From the NCBI RefSeq assembly GCF_900100795.1, contig NZ_FNCO01000001.1, positions 434,001 through 498,000 on the forward strand: a stretch of DNA of 64,000 nucleotides, in the 5' to 3' direction. Below, piece after piece: positions 29,262-38,086 of this stretch. Source of the DNA: Pseudomonas abietaniphila. Lineage in GTDB: Bacteria; Pseudomonadota; Gammaproteobacteria; Pseudomonadales; Pseudomonadaceae. Within the stretch, counting starts at the first letter, position 1; every line of letters starts with the position of its first letter. Position numbers and translations under genes: made by a program. Below the pieces are notes generated by a model. The model did not search any database. It was given only the letters and a program-made list of their open reading frames with translations, and was not told where the DNA came from.

Positions 29262-29726
29262 TCAGCTCAGTTTCGAGGTGACGAAAATCAGTCTCACAGA
29301 CGCTTGCGCAAGTGCCTGTGCTTCGGAACGAATGGTATCGAGTTCCTTCTTCACCGCTTCATCAGCGGTGTCGTTCACCCGGGACTCGATCAGCAACGCC
29401 ATCTGGTAAAGCGCATCGATGAGTCCATGGAGGTTGCGATGCAATTGATGGGTGACCTTGCCCAGATGTTCATCGACGACATGGCTGGGTGGCGGCGTCA
29501 CTGAAGTATAGGGGCCGACGTCCGATGACCGGGTGCCTGTCATGACGTACGTGATATCGACGCCAGCGTCGACGAGGCGCAACAGATAATCGGCTTTTGG
29601 ATATCGGGCGCCACTTTCGTAGTTGCCTTGTGCATTGGTTTCTACTCCGCCGAGGGTGCCCATTGCACTTTGCGAAAGTTTGAGACGATGGCGTTCCTGA
29701 CGCAGTCTCGGACCTATCCCTGTCAT
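29262..29726 (-). CDS. XRE-family transcriptional regulator
   Basis: A 154-residue protein. The N-terminal HTH is IGPRLRQERHRLKLSQSAMGTLGGVETNAQGNYESGARYPKADYLLRL, resembling phage-type repressors. The C-terminal half is helical (KVTHQLHRNLHGLIDALYQMALLIESRV) and probably mediates oligomers. I place the start at the ATG 29724-29726, preceded by GGGAGAAACTT; the ATG nine codons earlier has no such site. It is probably cotranscribed with the amidase gene. Confidence 0.83.
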   Translation of the reverse strand: MTGIGPRLRQERHRLKLSQSAMGTLGGVETNAQGNYESGARYPKADYLLRLVDAGVDITYVMTGTRSSDVGPYTSVTPPPSHVVDEHLGKVTHQLHRNLHGLIDALYQMALLIESRVNDTADEAVKKELDTIRSEAQALAQASVRLIFVTSKLS

Positions 29727-29962
29727 AAGTTTCTCCCTGGTTTGGTCATTCACCGTTGTGTGGAAAAGCGACCCGTCGGGTTACCTCTCACCTCCACTCT
29801 CATGCACCGAGAGTGTGGACGACATACGGTTTGTTGCGACGGCAGCAATGCATCGTGTGGGCCCACGTCCCGGTGGACGGGGCTTTGCGGCCGATGCGGC
29901 GGATTGTGGATCCATTCTAGGGAAGGGCGAAAGCATTATTCTTAAACAGTCGTTTGAGCACA

Positions 29963-30000
29963 TTGTTACAAGAATTGTACGTGCGCGTAAGGTTGTACAA
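29963..30000. promoter_or_regulatory. TTGTAC-type repeat cluster, possible XRE operator
   Basis: TTGTTACAA (29963-29971), TTGTAC (29975-29980) and the palindrome TTGTACAA (29993-30000) lie within 38 bases. TTGTAC recurs at 29240-29245 before the amidase gene. Confidence 0.4.
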
Positions 30001-30034
30001 GTTTTATAAAGGCTGTCGATTGAATGTATTGAAG

Positions 30035-30064
30035 AACCCCGAACAGTCTGTTTGGGGTTTATTT
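30035..30064. terminator. Hairpin downstream of pqiC
   Basis: CCCCGAACAG-T-CTGTTTGGGG (one G-T pair) followed on the plus strand by TTTATTT and on the minus strand by TTCTTC. It probably ends the pqi operon on the minus strand. Confidence 0.6.
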
Positions 30065-30103
30065 GAGGTCATTACGTTGTATCAAATCCGGTACTTGCTG
30101 TGT

Positions 30104-30715
30104 TTATGAAGGACAACGGGAAGTGGGTTGACGCGCCCATTCATTCGCCGTCTTGGCGATGGCGTCGGCCAGACGGGATACCGCTTTTTGATGGGCCAAA
30201 ACCAGGCTTTCCATGCCGACACCTGCTGGCTGACGAATGACACTGCTACAGGTCAGTGACTGTCGTTTGGTTCCGCTGTTGCGCAGGCTCAGGTTCCAGA
30301 CCACGTCAATCATTGCATAGTGGTCGAGCACCGATTCGAACCGTCGCACATCCGTGCGCACCGACAATACCGGCTCGTCGTTCTGCTTGGGCAGGCCCGC
30401 CAGGTCGCGGGAACCAAACCTGCGCTCCAGTTCTCCGGTCAAGGCGTCGTGGAACTCATCGCCCAACGGCGCGCCCCAGCGTTCGTTCTCCAGAATGGCC
30501 AGACTGCCGTCGCCCTGACGCACCACCAGCGGCGGCTGATCCACTTGTACGGCCATCAGCACCGGCTGCATCTCGAACTGAAAAGGCGCTTGCGCGGTGG
30601 TGGCGGGTGCCTGGATGGCGGGCGCGATCAGGGTGTAGTAATGCGTTGGTGTCGACGAACAGGCGCCAAGGCCCAACGCGCAGGCCAGGGTTAACAGGTG
30701 TTTGCGCACAATCAT
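30104..30715 (-). CDS. pqiC: PqiC-like outer-membrane lipoprotein
   Basis: A 203-residue lipoprotein (signal MIVRKHLLTLACALGLGAC, lipobox LGAC). The mature start SSTPTHYYTLIAP is the hallmark of ABC-type transport auxiliary lipoproteins (PqiC/YmbA). The middle has VQVDQPPLVVRQG and ENERWGAPLGDEFHDALTGEL. PqiC anchors PqiB to the outer membrane. It overlaps pqiB by four bases (ATGA). Confidence 0.9.
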   Translation of the reverse strand: MIVRKHLLTLACALGLGACSSTPTHYYTLIAPAIQAPATTAQAPFQFEMQPVLMAVQVDQPPLVVRQGDGSLAILENERWGAPLGDEFHDALTGELERRFGSRDLAGLPKQNDEPVLSVRTDVRRFESVLDHYAMIDVVWNLSLRNSGTKRQSLTCSSVIRQPAGVGMESLVLAHQKAVSRLADAIAKTANEWARQPTSRCPS

Positions 30716-32394
30716 TGGGCAGGCTCCGGAGCGATTTCACGGGAAGAGGAAGAACCTTTGTACGAACCCGGGGCTGCATCACCGGAGCGGCCACGGATCA
30801 GCGATTCAGGATGGCGGCTGAGGAAGTCTGTCAGCACGCGGACCGAGCGGGCCGTGCGCTGGACTTCTTCCATCGCTTGACCCAGTTGCTGACGCGCTGG
30901 CGAATCTTCGGAGAATGCCGAATTGGCGGTCCCGATGGTCTTCTGTGCTTGCTGCAGGGTGCCGCGCATTTGCGGAAGGATGTCTGTGTTCACCTGCTTC
31001 ATGGTTTTTTGCAGTTCAACCAGGCTGCCGTTCAGGTTGGTCGCCAACTCGTCGATCGGGATTTTGCCCAGCTTGTCGACGAACGCCTGCAATTGTTCCT
31101 GCAGCTTGTCGAAGCTGCCGCCCACGGTTGGAATTTCCAGCGGTCGGGCCTTGGCGTCGTAGGCGATTTTGGGGGCTTTCGGATCGAAGTCCATCGCCAC
31201 ATAGAGTTGGCCTGTGAGCAGGTTGCCCGTGCGCACCTGAGCCCGGAGCCCGCGTTCGACGAAGCGGCCAAGAATGCGTGAGGTCTGTTCTTCTTCGTCG
31301 CCGCCGCCCGCCTGCTCTCTGAGTTTGTCGTTGGCCGCGCCAAGGCGCTGCGGGTAGATCACGGCGCCCACCACGCCCGGGAATGAGCCGGTGGCGGGGT
31401 CGTAGTCCAGGTCGACCGACACCACTCGACCGATGTTCACGCCCAGAAAATCCACCGGCGCATTGACCACCAGACCGCGCAGCGACTGGTTGAAGCGCAT
31501 GCGGATGTACTTGGGCTCGCCATCGGGCGGCGCGAGGGCGGTGGCCTGGTCTTCAAACAGCTTGAATTCGGCATTGCCCTGAGCGGGCTTGGCGTCGGGG
31601 CTGTATTTAGGCTCGCGAAACGCGATGCCGCCGGAAATGATCGAGGTCAGTGACTGGGTCGAGACCTTCAAGCCGGCCGCACCCACGCTGACGTCGACAC
31701 CGCTGGCATTCCAGAACCGCGAGTCGTCGAGCACGTATTTGTCGTTGGGCGAGTTGATGAAAATCTCGACATCGACGCCTTTGCCGTCCTTGGCGAGTTC
31801 GTACGCGACGACCTGGCCCACCTGAATGCGACGGAAGTAGATGGGCGAGCCGATGTCGAGCGAGCCCAGGTCGTCGGTGTGCAGGATAAAGCGTTTGCCT
31901 TTTTCGCCAAAGGTGACGGGCGGCGGGTTTTCAAGGCCGGTAAAATTTTTCTCGGTCTTTTCCGAGCTGCCCGCGTCGGCGCCGATGAATGCGCCGGACA
32001 GCAAGGTGTCGACCCCGGAGATGCCGTGCGCACCGATGCGCGGACGTACCACCCAGTATTGAGAGTCCGCGCGGGTAAACGGCGCCGCCGACTGGTTCAG
32101 CTCAATGGTGGCCAGAACGTGTGTGCGGTCATCGCTGAGCGTAATGTCGGTTACGGTCCCGATCACCACGTTCTTGTATTTGACCTGCGTTTTCTTGGCT
32201 TCCAGGCCTTCGGCGGTCTGGAAGCTGACCACGACCTTGGGGCCGACGTTGAGGAAGTCGTGGACGACCATTGAAAGCCCGATGACACCGGCAACGATCG
32301 GTACCAGCCAGACCAGTGAAATACGGGCCTTGCGCGCCTTGACCTGCGGTCGTACAGGCGCGGGCGCTGACGGGGGTAGGGTGTTATCAGACAT
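30712..32394 (-). CDS. pqiB: PqiB-like MCE (MlaD-domain) lipid transport protein
   Basis: A 560-residue protein with one N-terminal membrane anchor (RISLVWLVPIVAGVIGLSMVV). Three MCE/MlaD repeats follow, beginning near GPKVVVSFQTAEGLEAKKTQVKYKNV, then a second near GKRFILHTDDLGSLDIGSPIYFRRIQVG and a third near YIRMRFNQSLRGLVVNAPVDFLGVNIG. A long helical C-terminus follows. PqiB homologues form a tube across the periplasm for phospholipid transfer. The ATG at 32394 follows GAGGTTGAAG and overlaps the second pqiA gene by eight bases. Confidence 0.92.
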   Translation of the reverse strand: MSDNTLPPSAPAPVRPQVKARKARISLVWLVPIVAGVIGLSMVVHDFLNVGPKVVVSFQTAEGLEAKKTQVKYKNVVIGTVTDITLSDDRTHVLATIELNQSAAPFTRADSQYWVVRPRIGAHGISGVDTLLSGAFIGADAGSSEKTEKNFTGLENPPPVTFGEKGKRFILHTDDLGSLDIGSPIYFRRIQVGQVVAYELAKDGKGVDVEIFINSPNDKYVLDDSRFWNASGVDVSVGAAGLKVSTQSLTSIISGGIAFREPKYSPDAKPAQGNAEFKLFEDQATALAPPDGEPKYIRMRFNQSLRGLVVNAPVDFLGVNIGRVVSVDLDYDPATGSFPGVVGAVIYPQRLGAANDKLREQAGGGDEEEQTSRILGRFVERGLRAQVRTGNLLTGQLYVAMDFDPKAPKIAYDAKARPLEIPTVGGSFDKLQEQLQAFVDKLGKIPIDELATNLNGSLVELQKTMKQVNTDILPQMRGTLQQAQKTIGTANSAFSEDSPARQQLGQAMEEVQRTARSVRVLTDFLSRHPESLIRGRSGDAAPGSYKGSSSSREIAPEPAQ

Positions 32395-33001
32395 CTTCAA
32401 CCTCTGCGTCCCAGATGAGCCGGGGATCGAAACTCATGGCGGCCAACATCGTCATGACCACCACTAAACCAAAGAACAGGATGCCCAGCCGTGGCTCGAT
32501 GGTGCTAAGCCCGCGAAACTGAACCAGCGCCGCCACCAGGGCGACCACCAACACGTCGAGCATCGACCAGTAGCCGATCAACTCGATGAACCGATAAAGC
32601 CGTGACCGCTCGCGCATGGCCCACTGGCTGCGGCGCTGGCAGGTAATCAACAGCGTCCCCAGCACCAGAAACTTGATGCAGGGCACCAGCACGCTGGCGA
32701 CGAAAATCAGGATGGCGATGTCCCAGGAGCCGCCTTCGGCGAACTCGATCACACCGCTCATGATGGTGTTTTCACTGGCGCTGCCCAGCAGTGTCGTGAA
32801 CATCACCGGCAGTGTATTTGCCGGAACGTAGAAAATCAGACCGGCGATCAGGAAGGCCCATGTCCGGATCAGGCTGTTGGGTTTGCGGGCGTGTACGGCG
32901 GAGTCGCAACGCGGGCAATCGTGGGCGTCCTGCGGGCACACGTAGTTGCACACATGGCAGAGGGTGACCTTGTGCTCACGGGCGAAAGGAATGCCGTTCA
33001 T
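32387..33001 (-). CDS. pqiA: PqiA-like membrane protein, second half
   Basis: A 204-residue protein: a four-Cys ribbon (CHVCNYVC...CPRCDSAVH) followed by four hydrophobic segments, including LIAGLIFYVPANTLPVMFTTLLG. It corresponds to the second of the two PqiA domains that are fused in E. coli PqiA/YebS. Its ATG overlaps the stop of the first-half gene (ATGA), so both are made together. Confidence 0.88.
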   Translation of the reverse strand: MNGIPFAREHKVTLCHVCNYVCPQDAHDCPRCDSAVHARKPNSLIRTWAFLIAGLIFYVPANTLPVMFTTLLGSASENTIMSGVIEFAEGGSWDIAILIFVASVLVPCIKFLVLGTLLITCQRRSQWAMRERSRLYRFIELIGYWSMLDVLVVALVAALVQFRGLSTIEPRLGILFFGLVVVMTMLAAMSFDPRLIWDAEVEDV

Positions 33002-33699
33002 TCGGGTTCCACTCCCAACTCGTCCCACAGCCTGCGTATGTCTTTGCCGGCAATCAGCACGATCAACACCATCAGCATCGCCATGGCCCACAGGCCCACG
33101 CCGGGATGGACGTCAAGCATGCCAGCGAGCTTGACGATGGCCACCAGAATGCCGAGCAGGCAGACCTCGAGCATGCTCCACGGGCGTAAATGTTCAAGGG
33201 TGCGCATGCAGGTTTTGAAACCCGGCGCGATTTCGTTGCGGTGCGCGTGGACCAGGACCCAGAACAGCAGGGCGATCTGCAGGGCCGGTGCCAGAATGAT
33301 CGCCAGGCCTGCCACCAGTGCGATCAGGGTGATCTGCCCTTGGGCGAGGGCCTCGACCGACCCCCACAAGGTCACCTCGTTGTACAGCCCTTTCATGCTG
33401 ATGCTGATGACGGGAAAGACGTTGGCGAAGATAAACAGGATGCCCGCCGCAATGCTCAGTGCCAGCATCTGTTCAATGGTCATGCGGTGCCCGCGGTCGA
33501 GCAGGGCAGCACACCGCAGGCAATACGCAGCCTCGCCCTTGTTCAGGCTTTGAGCCTGATAGAGCGAATCGCAGTGCTCGCAGATGATCCACTGTGCGGG
33601 ATCGTCCAGAGGCGATGGGGTATCGGTCGCAGTGCGTTCGGTCATTGTGGCCATCGTTGGCGGATTCGACGTGTTCACGATAGTTCGGGCTTGCAGCAT
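32998..33699 (-). CDS. pqiA: PqiA-like membrane protein, first half
   Basis: Up to 233 residues. A cytoplasmic four-Cys ribbon (CEHCDSLYQ...YCLRCAALL) precedes four hydrophobic segments, the first being LALSIAAGILFIFANVFPVISISM. It is the first gene of the four-gene pqi operon. The start is uncertain: several Met codons lie in the first 20 residues and none has a clear ribosome binding site. PqiA is the inner-membrane partner of PqiB. Confidence 0.87.
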   Translation of the reverse strand: MLQARTIVNTSNPPTMATMTERTATDTPSPLDDPAQWIICEHCDSLYQAQSLNKGEAAYCLRCAALLDRGHRMTIEQMLALSIAAGILFIFANVFPVISISMKGLYNEVTLWGSVEALAQGQITLIALVAGLAIILAPALQIALLFWVLVHAHRNEIAPGFKTCMRTLEHLRPWSMLEVCLLGILVAIVKLAGMLDVHPGVGLWAMAMLMVLIVLIAGKDIRRLWDELGVEPE

Positions 33700-33885
33700 A
33701 GCGTGCTTGAGGGCAGTACCGCGCCAGCGAGGTTCGCCCCGTGGTATGCGTTTGTGTCACGGGTGACTGAGGTCATGAACAGCACGCTGATGAGCATTCG
33801 ATTGAGAGATTGACCACAATGCCAGCATCCGGTTCGGCGGTGGCCAGACAGTATCAAAAAACAATCAGGATCAAACCTCGTTGAC

Positions 33886-33951
33886 TGTCGCACTCCACCG
33901 TGGGGTTGTTGCGGCGTGTGTCGTCCAAAACGCGACAAGTGTAGCGCGACA
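33886..33951 (+). promoter_or_regulatory. Possible activator sites upstream of the sigma-54 promoter
   Basis: TGTCG at 33886 and 33919, and the inverted form CGACA at 33933 and 33947. They lie 60-130 bases before the -24 element, the usual distance for an enhancer-binding protein. TGTCG-N9-CGACA (33919-33937) is the best inverted pair. Confidence 0.42.
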
Positions 33952-34012
33952 GCAGTGTGCTGCGCTCGCGATTCTCGCCATAAGTGACTGAAAGATCGAC
34001 GTTTCACGGGCG

Positions 34013-34028
34013 TGGCACAGCGCTTGCT
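34013..34028 (+). promoter_or_regulatory. Sigma-54 promoter of the PQQ dehydrogenase gene
   Basis: TGGCACAGCGCTTGCT fits the -24/-12 consensus (TGGCAC-N5-TTGCW) with exactly ten bases between GG and GC. The predicted start is near 34040, about 47 bases before the ATG. Confidence 0.85.
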
Positions 34029-34067
34029 CTTTCCGTGTCAAGCCGGGGCACACGAGCGCCCGGTTCT

Positions 34068-34075
34068 AATAAGAA
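34068..34075 (+). promoter_or_regulatory. Candidate Hfq/Crc site, PQQ dehydrogenase leader
   Basis: AATAAGAA fits AAnAAnAA and is followed at once by CGGAGAG, the ribosome binding site. Confidence 0.5.
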
Positions 34076-34086
34076 CGGAGAGCCAC

Positions 34087-36279
34087 ATGAACCGATTTGG
34101 CCAGCACCTTCGCCTTCCCGGCACACCCCCCCGTCTGTTTGTCAGCGCCGTCGCGCTGAGTGTCGCTTTCGTGTCCCAGGGCGGCTTCATTGCCTCGAGC
34201 CTCGCGGCCGAGCAGCCTGCCGCTGTCGACGGTGCGCGAATCAGCGCAGCCGATCAGGAACCGGGCAACTGGATGAGCCACGGGCGGACGTACGACGAGC
34301 AGCGTTTCAGCCCACTGAAAAAAATCAACGACGACAACGTGAGCGGGCTGGGTCTGGCCTGGTCATACAAGCTGGATATCGACCGGGGCGTCGAGGCCAC
34401 CCCCATCGTGGTGGATGGCGTGATGTACACCACCGGGCCGTTCTCGGTGGTCTACGCGCTGGACGCTCGCGACGGGAAACTGCTGTGGAAGTATGACCCG
34501 CAGTCGGACCGCAGTCGTGCGGGCGAAGCCTGTTGCGACGCGGTGAACCGAGGCGTGGCGGTGTGGGACGGTAAAGTCTTCGTGGGCGTTCTGGACGGCC
34601 GTCTTGAAGCCATCGATGCCAAAACCGGGCAGAAGGTCTGGTCGGTGGACACCCGGACCAGCCCGGACCGCTCCATCACCATCACCGGTGCGCCGCGCGT
34701 GGTAAAGGGCAAGGTCATCATTGGCAACGGCGGTGCCGAATATGGCGTGCGCGGTTACATCACCGCTTACGATGCGAACACCGGGAAGCAGGACTGGCGG
34801 TTCTTCACGGTGCCGGGTGACCCGAAACTGCCGCCGGAAAACAAGGCCATGGAGATCGCCAGCAAAACCTGGTTTGGCGACAAGTTCGTGGAGCAGGGTG
34901 GCGGCGGCACGGTCTGGGACTCCATGTCGTACGATCCGAAACTCAATCTGCTGTACATCGGCGTGGGCAACGCTTCGTCGTGGAACCCGCGGCTGCGGTC
35001 GGAAGGCAAGGGCGACAACCTGTTTCTGTCTTCGATCGTGGCGATCAACCCGGACAACGGCGAGTACGTCTGGCATTACCAGACCACCCCGGGGGACGCG
35101 TGGGACTTCACCGCGACCGCGCACATCATGCTCGCGGACCTGAAGATCGACGGCAAAATGCGTCAGGTGCTGATGCAATCGCCAAAGAACGGTTTCTTCT
35201 ATGTCATCGATCGCAAGACCGGCGAATTGCTCTCGGCGAAGAACATCGTCCCGATCAACTGGGCGACCGGCGTCGACATGAAGACCGGCCGGCCGATCGT
35301 CGACGAGAAAGCCGCCGTTTACTGGCGCGATCCCGAGAAGAAAGCGCTGCTGGTGCAACCTGCGTTCTGGGGCGCCCACGACTGGCAGCCGATGTCTTAC
35401 AACCCGCAAACCGGCCTGGTCTACATCCCGGCGCACATCATGTCGGCGCTGTACCAGGACGTCGACGGCCAGCCACCCCGCAAGAAGTTCAAGAGCATGT
35501 ACCAGCTGCAGGTCAATACCGGGATGATGCCGGAAGACCCTGAAGGCCTGCGCAAACTGGCGGACACCTGGACCGGCAAGCTGATCGCCTGGGACCCGCT
35601 CAAGCAGGAAGCGCGCTGGGAAGTGCCGTACTCGACGATCTTCAACGGCGGCACCTTGAGTACCGCGGGCAACCTGCTGTTCGAGGGCACGGCGGATGGG
35701 CGGGTGGTCGCCTATTCGGCGGACAAGGGCAAAGTGCTCTGGGAGCAACCCGCCAACACCGGTGTGATGGCAGGCCCCGTGACCTACGAGGTGGACGGCG
35801 AGCAGTACGTGACGTTCATGGCGGGCTGGGGCGGGGCGTTTTCGACCTTTGCCGGTGCGCTGTCGCTGCGCGCCGGGGTCAAGCCCAACGCGCAAGTGCT
35901 GACCTACAAGCTGGGTGGGACGGCGAAGCTGCCTGACCTCAAATACAAATACGCCGACCGCAAGGTCGATCCTCCTGCGTTCACCGGCACCACCGAACAA
36001 GTGGACAAGGGCCGGGCGCTGTTCAACGGCCATTGCGACACCTGCCACGGCATCAATGCGATCAGCGGAGGCGTGTTGCCGGACCTGCGCATGCTCAGCA
36101 AGGAAAACCACCAGATGTTCCTCGGGATCGTGTACGGCGGTCGGGTCAACGATGGCATGCCGTCGTTCGCCGACGAACTCAAGCCGGACGAAGTGGAACT
36201 GGTGCATCAATACATCATCAAGCGCGCCAACGACCTGAAGAAAGAAATGGCATCGGCCAAAACCGCTGCGACCCAGTGA
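34087..36279 (+). CDS. Quinohemoprotein (PQQ, heme c) alcohol dehydrogenase
   Basis: A 730-residue periplasmic enzyme. A signal peptide of about 41 residues ends near SSLAAEQ. The PQQ beta-propeller has Glu104 in VEATP, the vicinal disulfide Cys149-Cys150 (GEACCDAV), Asn295 in GVGNASSWN and catalytic Asp340 in TPGDAWDFTAT. Position 342 is Thr, so the extra Asp of lanthanide-dependent enzymes is missing and calcium is expected. The C-terminus is a cytochrome c domain with heme site CDTCH (650-654) and probable ligand Met691 (GMPSF). This is the type II, single-subunit class. The ATG at 34087 follows ACGGAGAGCCAC. The substrate is not readable from sequence. Confidence 0.93.
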   Translation: MNRFGQHLRLPGTPPRLFVSAVALSVAFVSQGGFIASSLAAEQPAAVDGARISAADQEPGNWMSHGRTYDEQRFSPLKKINDDNVSGLGLAWSYKLDIDRGVEATPIVVDGVMYTTGPFSVVYALDARDGKLLWKYDPQSDRSRAGEACCDAVNRGVAVWDGKVFVGVLDGRLEAIDAKTGQKVWSVDTRTSPDRSITITGAPRVVKGKVIIGNGGAEYGVRGYITAYDANTGKQDWRFFTVPGDPKLPPENKAMEIASKTWFGDKFVEQGGGGTVWDSMSYDPKLNLLYIGVGNASSWNPRLRSEGKGDNLFLSSIVAINPDNGEYVWHYQTTPGDAWDFTATAHIMLADLKIDGKMRQVLMQSPKNGFFYVIDRKTGELLSAKNIVPINWATGVDMKTGRPIVDEKAAVYWRDPEKKALLVQPAFWGAHDWQPMSYNPQTGLVYIPAHIMSALYQDVDGQPPRKKFKSMYQLQVNTGMMPEDPEGLRKLADTWTGKLIAWDPLKQEARWEVPYSTIFNGGTLSTAGNLLFEGTADGRVVAYSADKGKVLWEQPANTGVMAGPVTYEVDGEQYVTFMAGWGGAFSTFAGALSLRAGVKPNAQVLTYKLGGTAKLPDLKYKYADRKVDPPAFTGTTEQVDKGRALFNGHCDTCHGINAISGGVLPDLRMLSKENHQMFLGIVYGGRVNDGMPSFADELKPDEVELVHQYIIKRANDLKKEMASAKTAATQ

Positions 36280-36305
36280 CCCCGAAATCAGCGGCGGCGG
36301 AGAAC

Positions 36306-36397
36306 CTGTGGGAGCGCATTCATTCGCGAAGAAATCGGGCAGGCGATGCGAGTGTGTCGGTCCAGTCAGCCTCTCGCGAATGCATTCGCTCCCGCAG
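36306..36397. repeat. REP-type inverted repeat before aldA
   Basis: CTGTGGGAGCGCATTCATTC (start 36306) and the inverted arm ending ATTCGCTCCCGCAG (36397) are separated by about 43 bases. It lies between the dehydrogenase stop and aldA, where it may attenuate or stabilise the transcript. Confidence 0.75.
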
Positions 36398-36457
36398 GAG
36401 AACGGACGCGTTCTGGAAGGAACGCAACAGAACAATCAATCAGCAGAGGCAGCATTC

Positions 36458-37900
36458 ATGGGCAATTCCTTACCGATCTACCAAAGCTACATCGACGGCG
36501 CCTTCAGCGCGGGCGACAGCCTGATCGAAGTCTTCAACCCGGCCAACGGCGAGCTGCTGGGGTCAGTACCTGAGACCAGCATCAGCGAGGTCGAGCGCGC
36601 CATCGCGGCCGCCCGCAGTGCGCAGAAGGGCTGGGCACGCAAGCCGGCCAATGAACGCGCCGGTTACCTGCGCCGGATCGCGACGAAGGTGCGCGAGAAT
36701 GCCGACCGCCTGGCACGAATCATCACCGCCGAGCAGGGCAAGGTGTTGGGGCTGGCGCTGGTGGAGGTCAACTTCACCGCCGATTACCTGGACTACATGG
36801 CCGAGTGGGGCCGTCGCCTGGAAGGGGAAATCCTCACCAGCGACCGGCCTGGCGAAAACATCTTCGTGTTCCGCAAACCATTGGGTGTGGTGGCCGGGAT
36901 CCTGCCGTGGAACTTCCCGTTCTTCCTCATTGCCCGCAAACTTGCCCCGGCGTTGATCACCGGCAACACGATCGTCATCAAGCCGAGCGAAGAAACGCCG
37001 ATCAATTGCTTCGAGTTCGCCAGGCTGCTGGCTGAGACCGACCTGCCCAAAGGCGTCGTCAATATCGTTTCGGGCAGGGGCGCGACCGTGGGCAATGCGC
37101 TCAGCGCCAGTGCCGCCGTGGACATGGTCAACTTTACCGGCAGCGTCGCCACGGGCCAGCGCATCATGGCGGCTGCGGCACACAACATCACCAAACTGAA
37201 CCTGGAGCTGGGCGGTAAAGCCCCGGCCATAGTGTTGGCCGATGCCGACCTGGGACTGGCCGTCAAAGCGATTACCGCATCGCGAGTGATCAATACCGGG
37301 CAAGTCTGCAACTGCGCCGAGCGGGTCTACGTCGAACGCAAAGTCGCCGATCAATTCGTCGAGCAGGTCAGCGTGGCCATGGCGGCGACCAAATATGGCG
37401 ATCCGCTGACCGAAGAGGGCCTGGACATGGGCCCGCTGGTCAACAAGGCGGGTCTGGACAAGGTGGCTCAGATGGTCAAGACCGCGGTCAGCGAGGGGGC
37501 GCAGATCATCACCGGTGGTGCCATTGCGGACAGGAACGGCAAGGGCTTTCACTACCAGCCCACCGTGCTCGCCAATTGCCGTCAGGACATGGAAGTCATG
37601 CGTCAGGAGATTTTCGGACCGGTGTTGCCGATCCAGATCGTCGACGACCTGGACGAAGCCATCGCGTTGGCCAACGATTGCGAATACGGCCTGACGTCCT
37701 CGCTCTACACCCGCGACCTGAGCGCCGCGATGCGTGCCTGCAACGAGATCGATTTCGGCGAGACCTACATCAACCGCGAGAACTTCGAGGCGATGCAGGG
37801 TTTCCATGCCGGGGTTCGTAAATCAGGGATCGGCGGCGCGGATGGCAAGCACGGCGTGTACGAATTCACGCACACGCATGTGGTGTATATCCAGATCTGA
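36458..37900 (+). CDS. aldA: AldA-type NAD aldehyde dehydrogenase
   Basis: A 480-residue enzyme, nearly the length of E. coli AldA (479). The NAD site is FTGSVATGQRI, the general base Glu is in LNLELGGKAPAIV, and the nucleophile Cys is in NTGQVCNCAERVYV. The CNCAERVYV block is typical of lactaldehyde/glycolaldehyde dehydrogenases. It probably oxidises the aldehyde made by the PQQ dehydrogenase 178 bases upstream, after uptake into the cytoplasm. The ATG at 36458 follows AGAGGCAGCATTC. Confidence 0.9.
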   Translation: MGNSLPIYQSYIDGAFSAGDSLIEVFNPANGELLGSVPETSISEVERAIAAARSAQKGWARKPANERAGYLRRIATKVRENADRLARIITAEQGKVLGLALVEVNFTADYLDYMAEWGRRLEGEILTSDRPGENIFVFRKPLGVVAGILPWNFPFFLIARKLAPALITGNTIVIKPSEETPINCFEFARLLAETDLPKGVVNIVSGRGATVGNALSASAAVDMVNFTGSVATGQRIMAAAAHNITKLNLELGGKAPAIVLADADLGLAVKAITASRVINTGQVCNCAERVYVERKVADQFVEQVSVAMAATKYGDPLTEEGLDMGPLVNKAGLDKVAQMVKTAVSEGAQIITGGAIADRNGKGFHYQPTVLANCRQDMEVMRQEIFGPVLPIQIVDDLDEAIALANDCEYGLTSSLYTRDLSAAMRACNEIDFGETYINRENFEAMQGFHAGVRKSGIGGADGKHGVYEFTHTHVVYIQI

Positions 37901-38086
37901 CGCGTGCCGCCGGTCGATCTGTCGTCGGTTCTTGCATCGGTATCGCGACGTGACGCCGATCCTGCAGGCGTGAACGTGCTCGCCAACACGCTCACGCCTG
38001 CAACGGGTTTTGCACAGCACACGTCTTCAAACCCGCTCACATTCGTGTAATTTGTCACCCGTCTCCACCACCACCCGAGTCACCCC

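Larger units (their letters stand above)
29727..30103. other. Gene-free interval between XRE regulator and pqiC
   Basis: 377 bases without a convincing gene. It has the XRE gene promoter region, the TTGTAC-type repeats at 29963-30000 and a hairpin at 30035-30064. Confidence 0.6.
33700..34086. other. Divergent promoter region between pqiA and the PQQ dehydrogenase gene
   Basis: 387 bases without a gene. The right half contains TGTCG/CGACA half-sites (33886-33951), a sigma-54 promoter (34013-34028) and an A-rich AAnAAnAA site before the dehydrogenase gene. The left part presumably carries the pqi promoter, which I could not define. Confidence 0.65.

Noticed and set aside
34087..36279. Lanthanide-dependent (XoxF/PedH-type) dehydrogenase
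   Set aside because: The residue two after the catalytic Asp is Thr, not the Asp needed for lanthanide binding, and the heme-fused layout belongs to type II enzymes.
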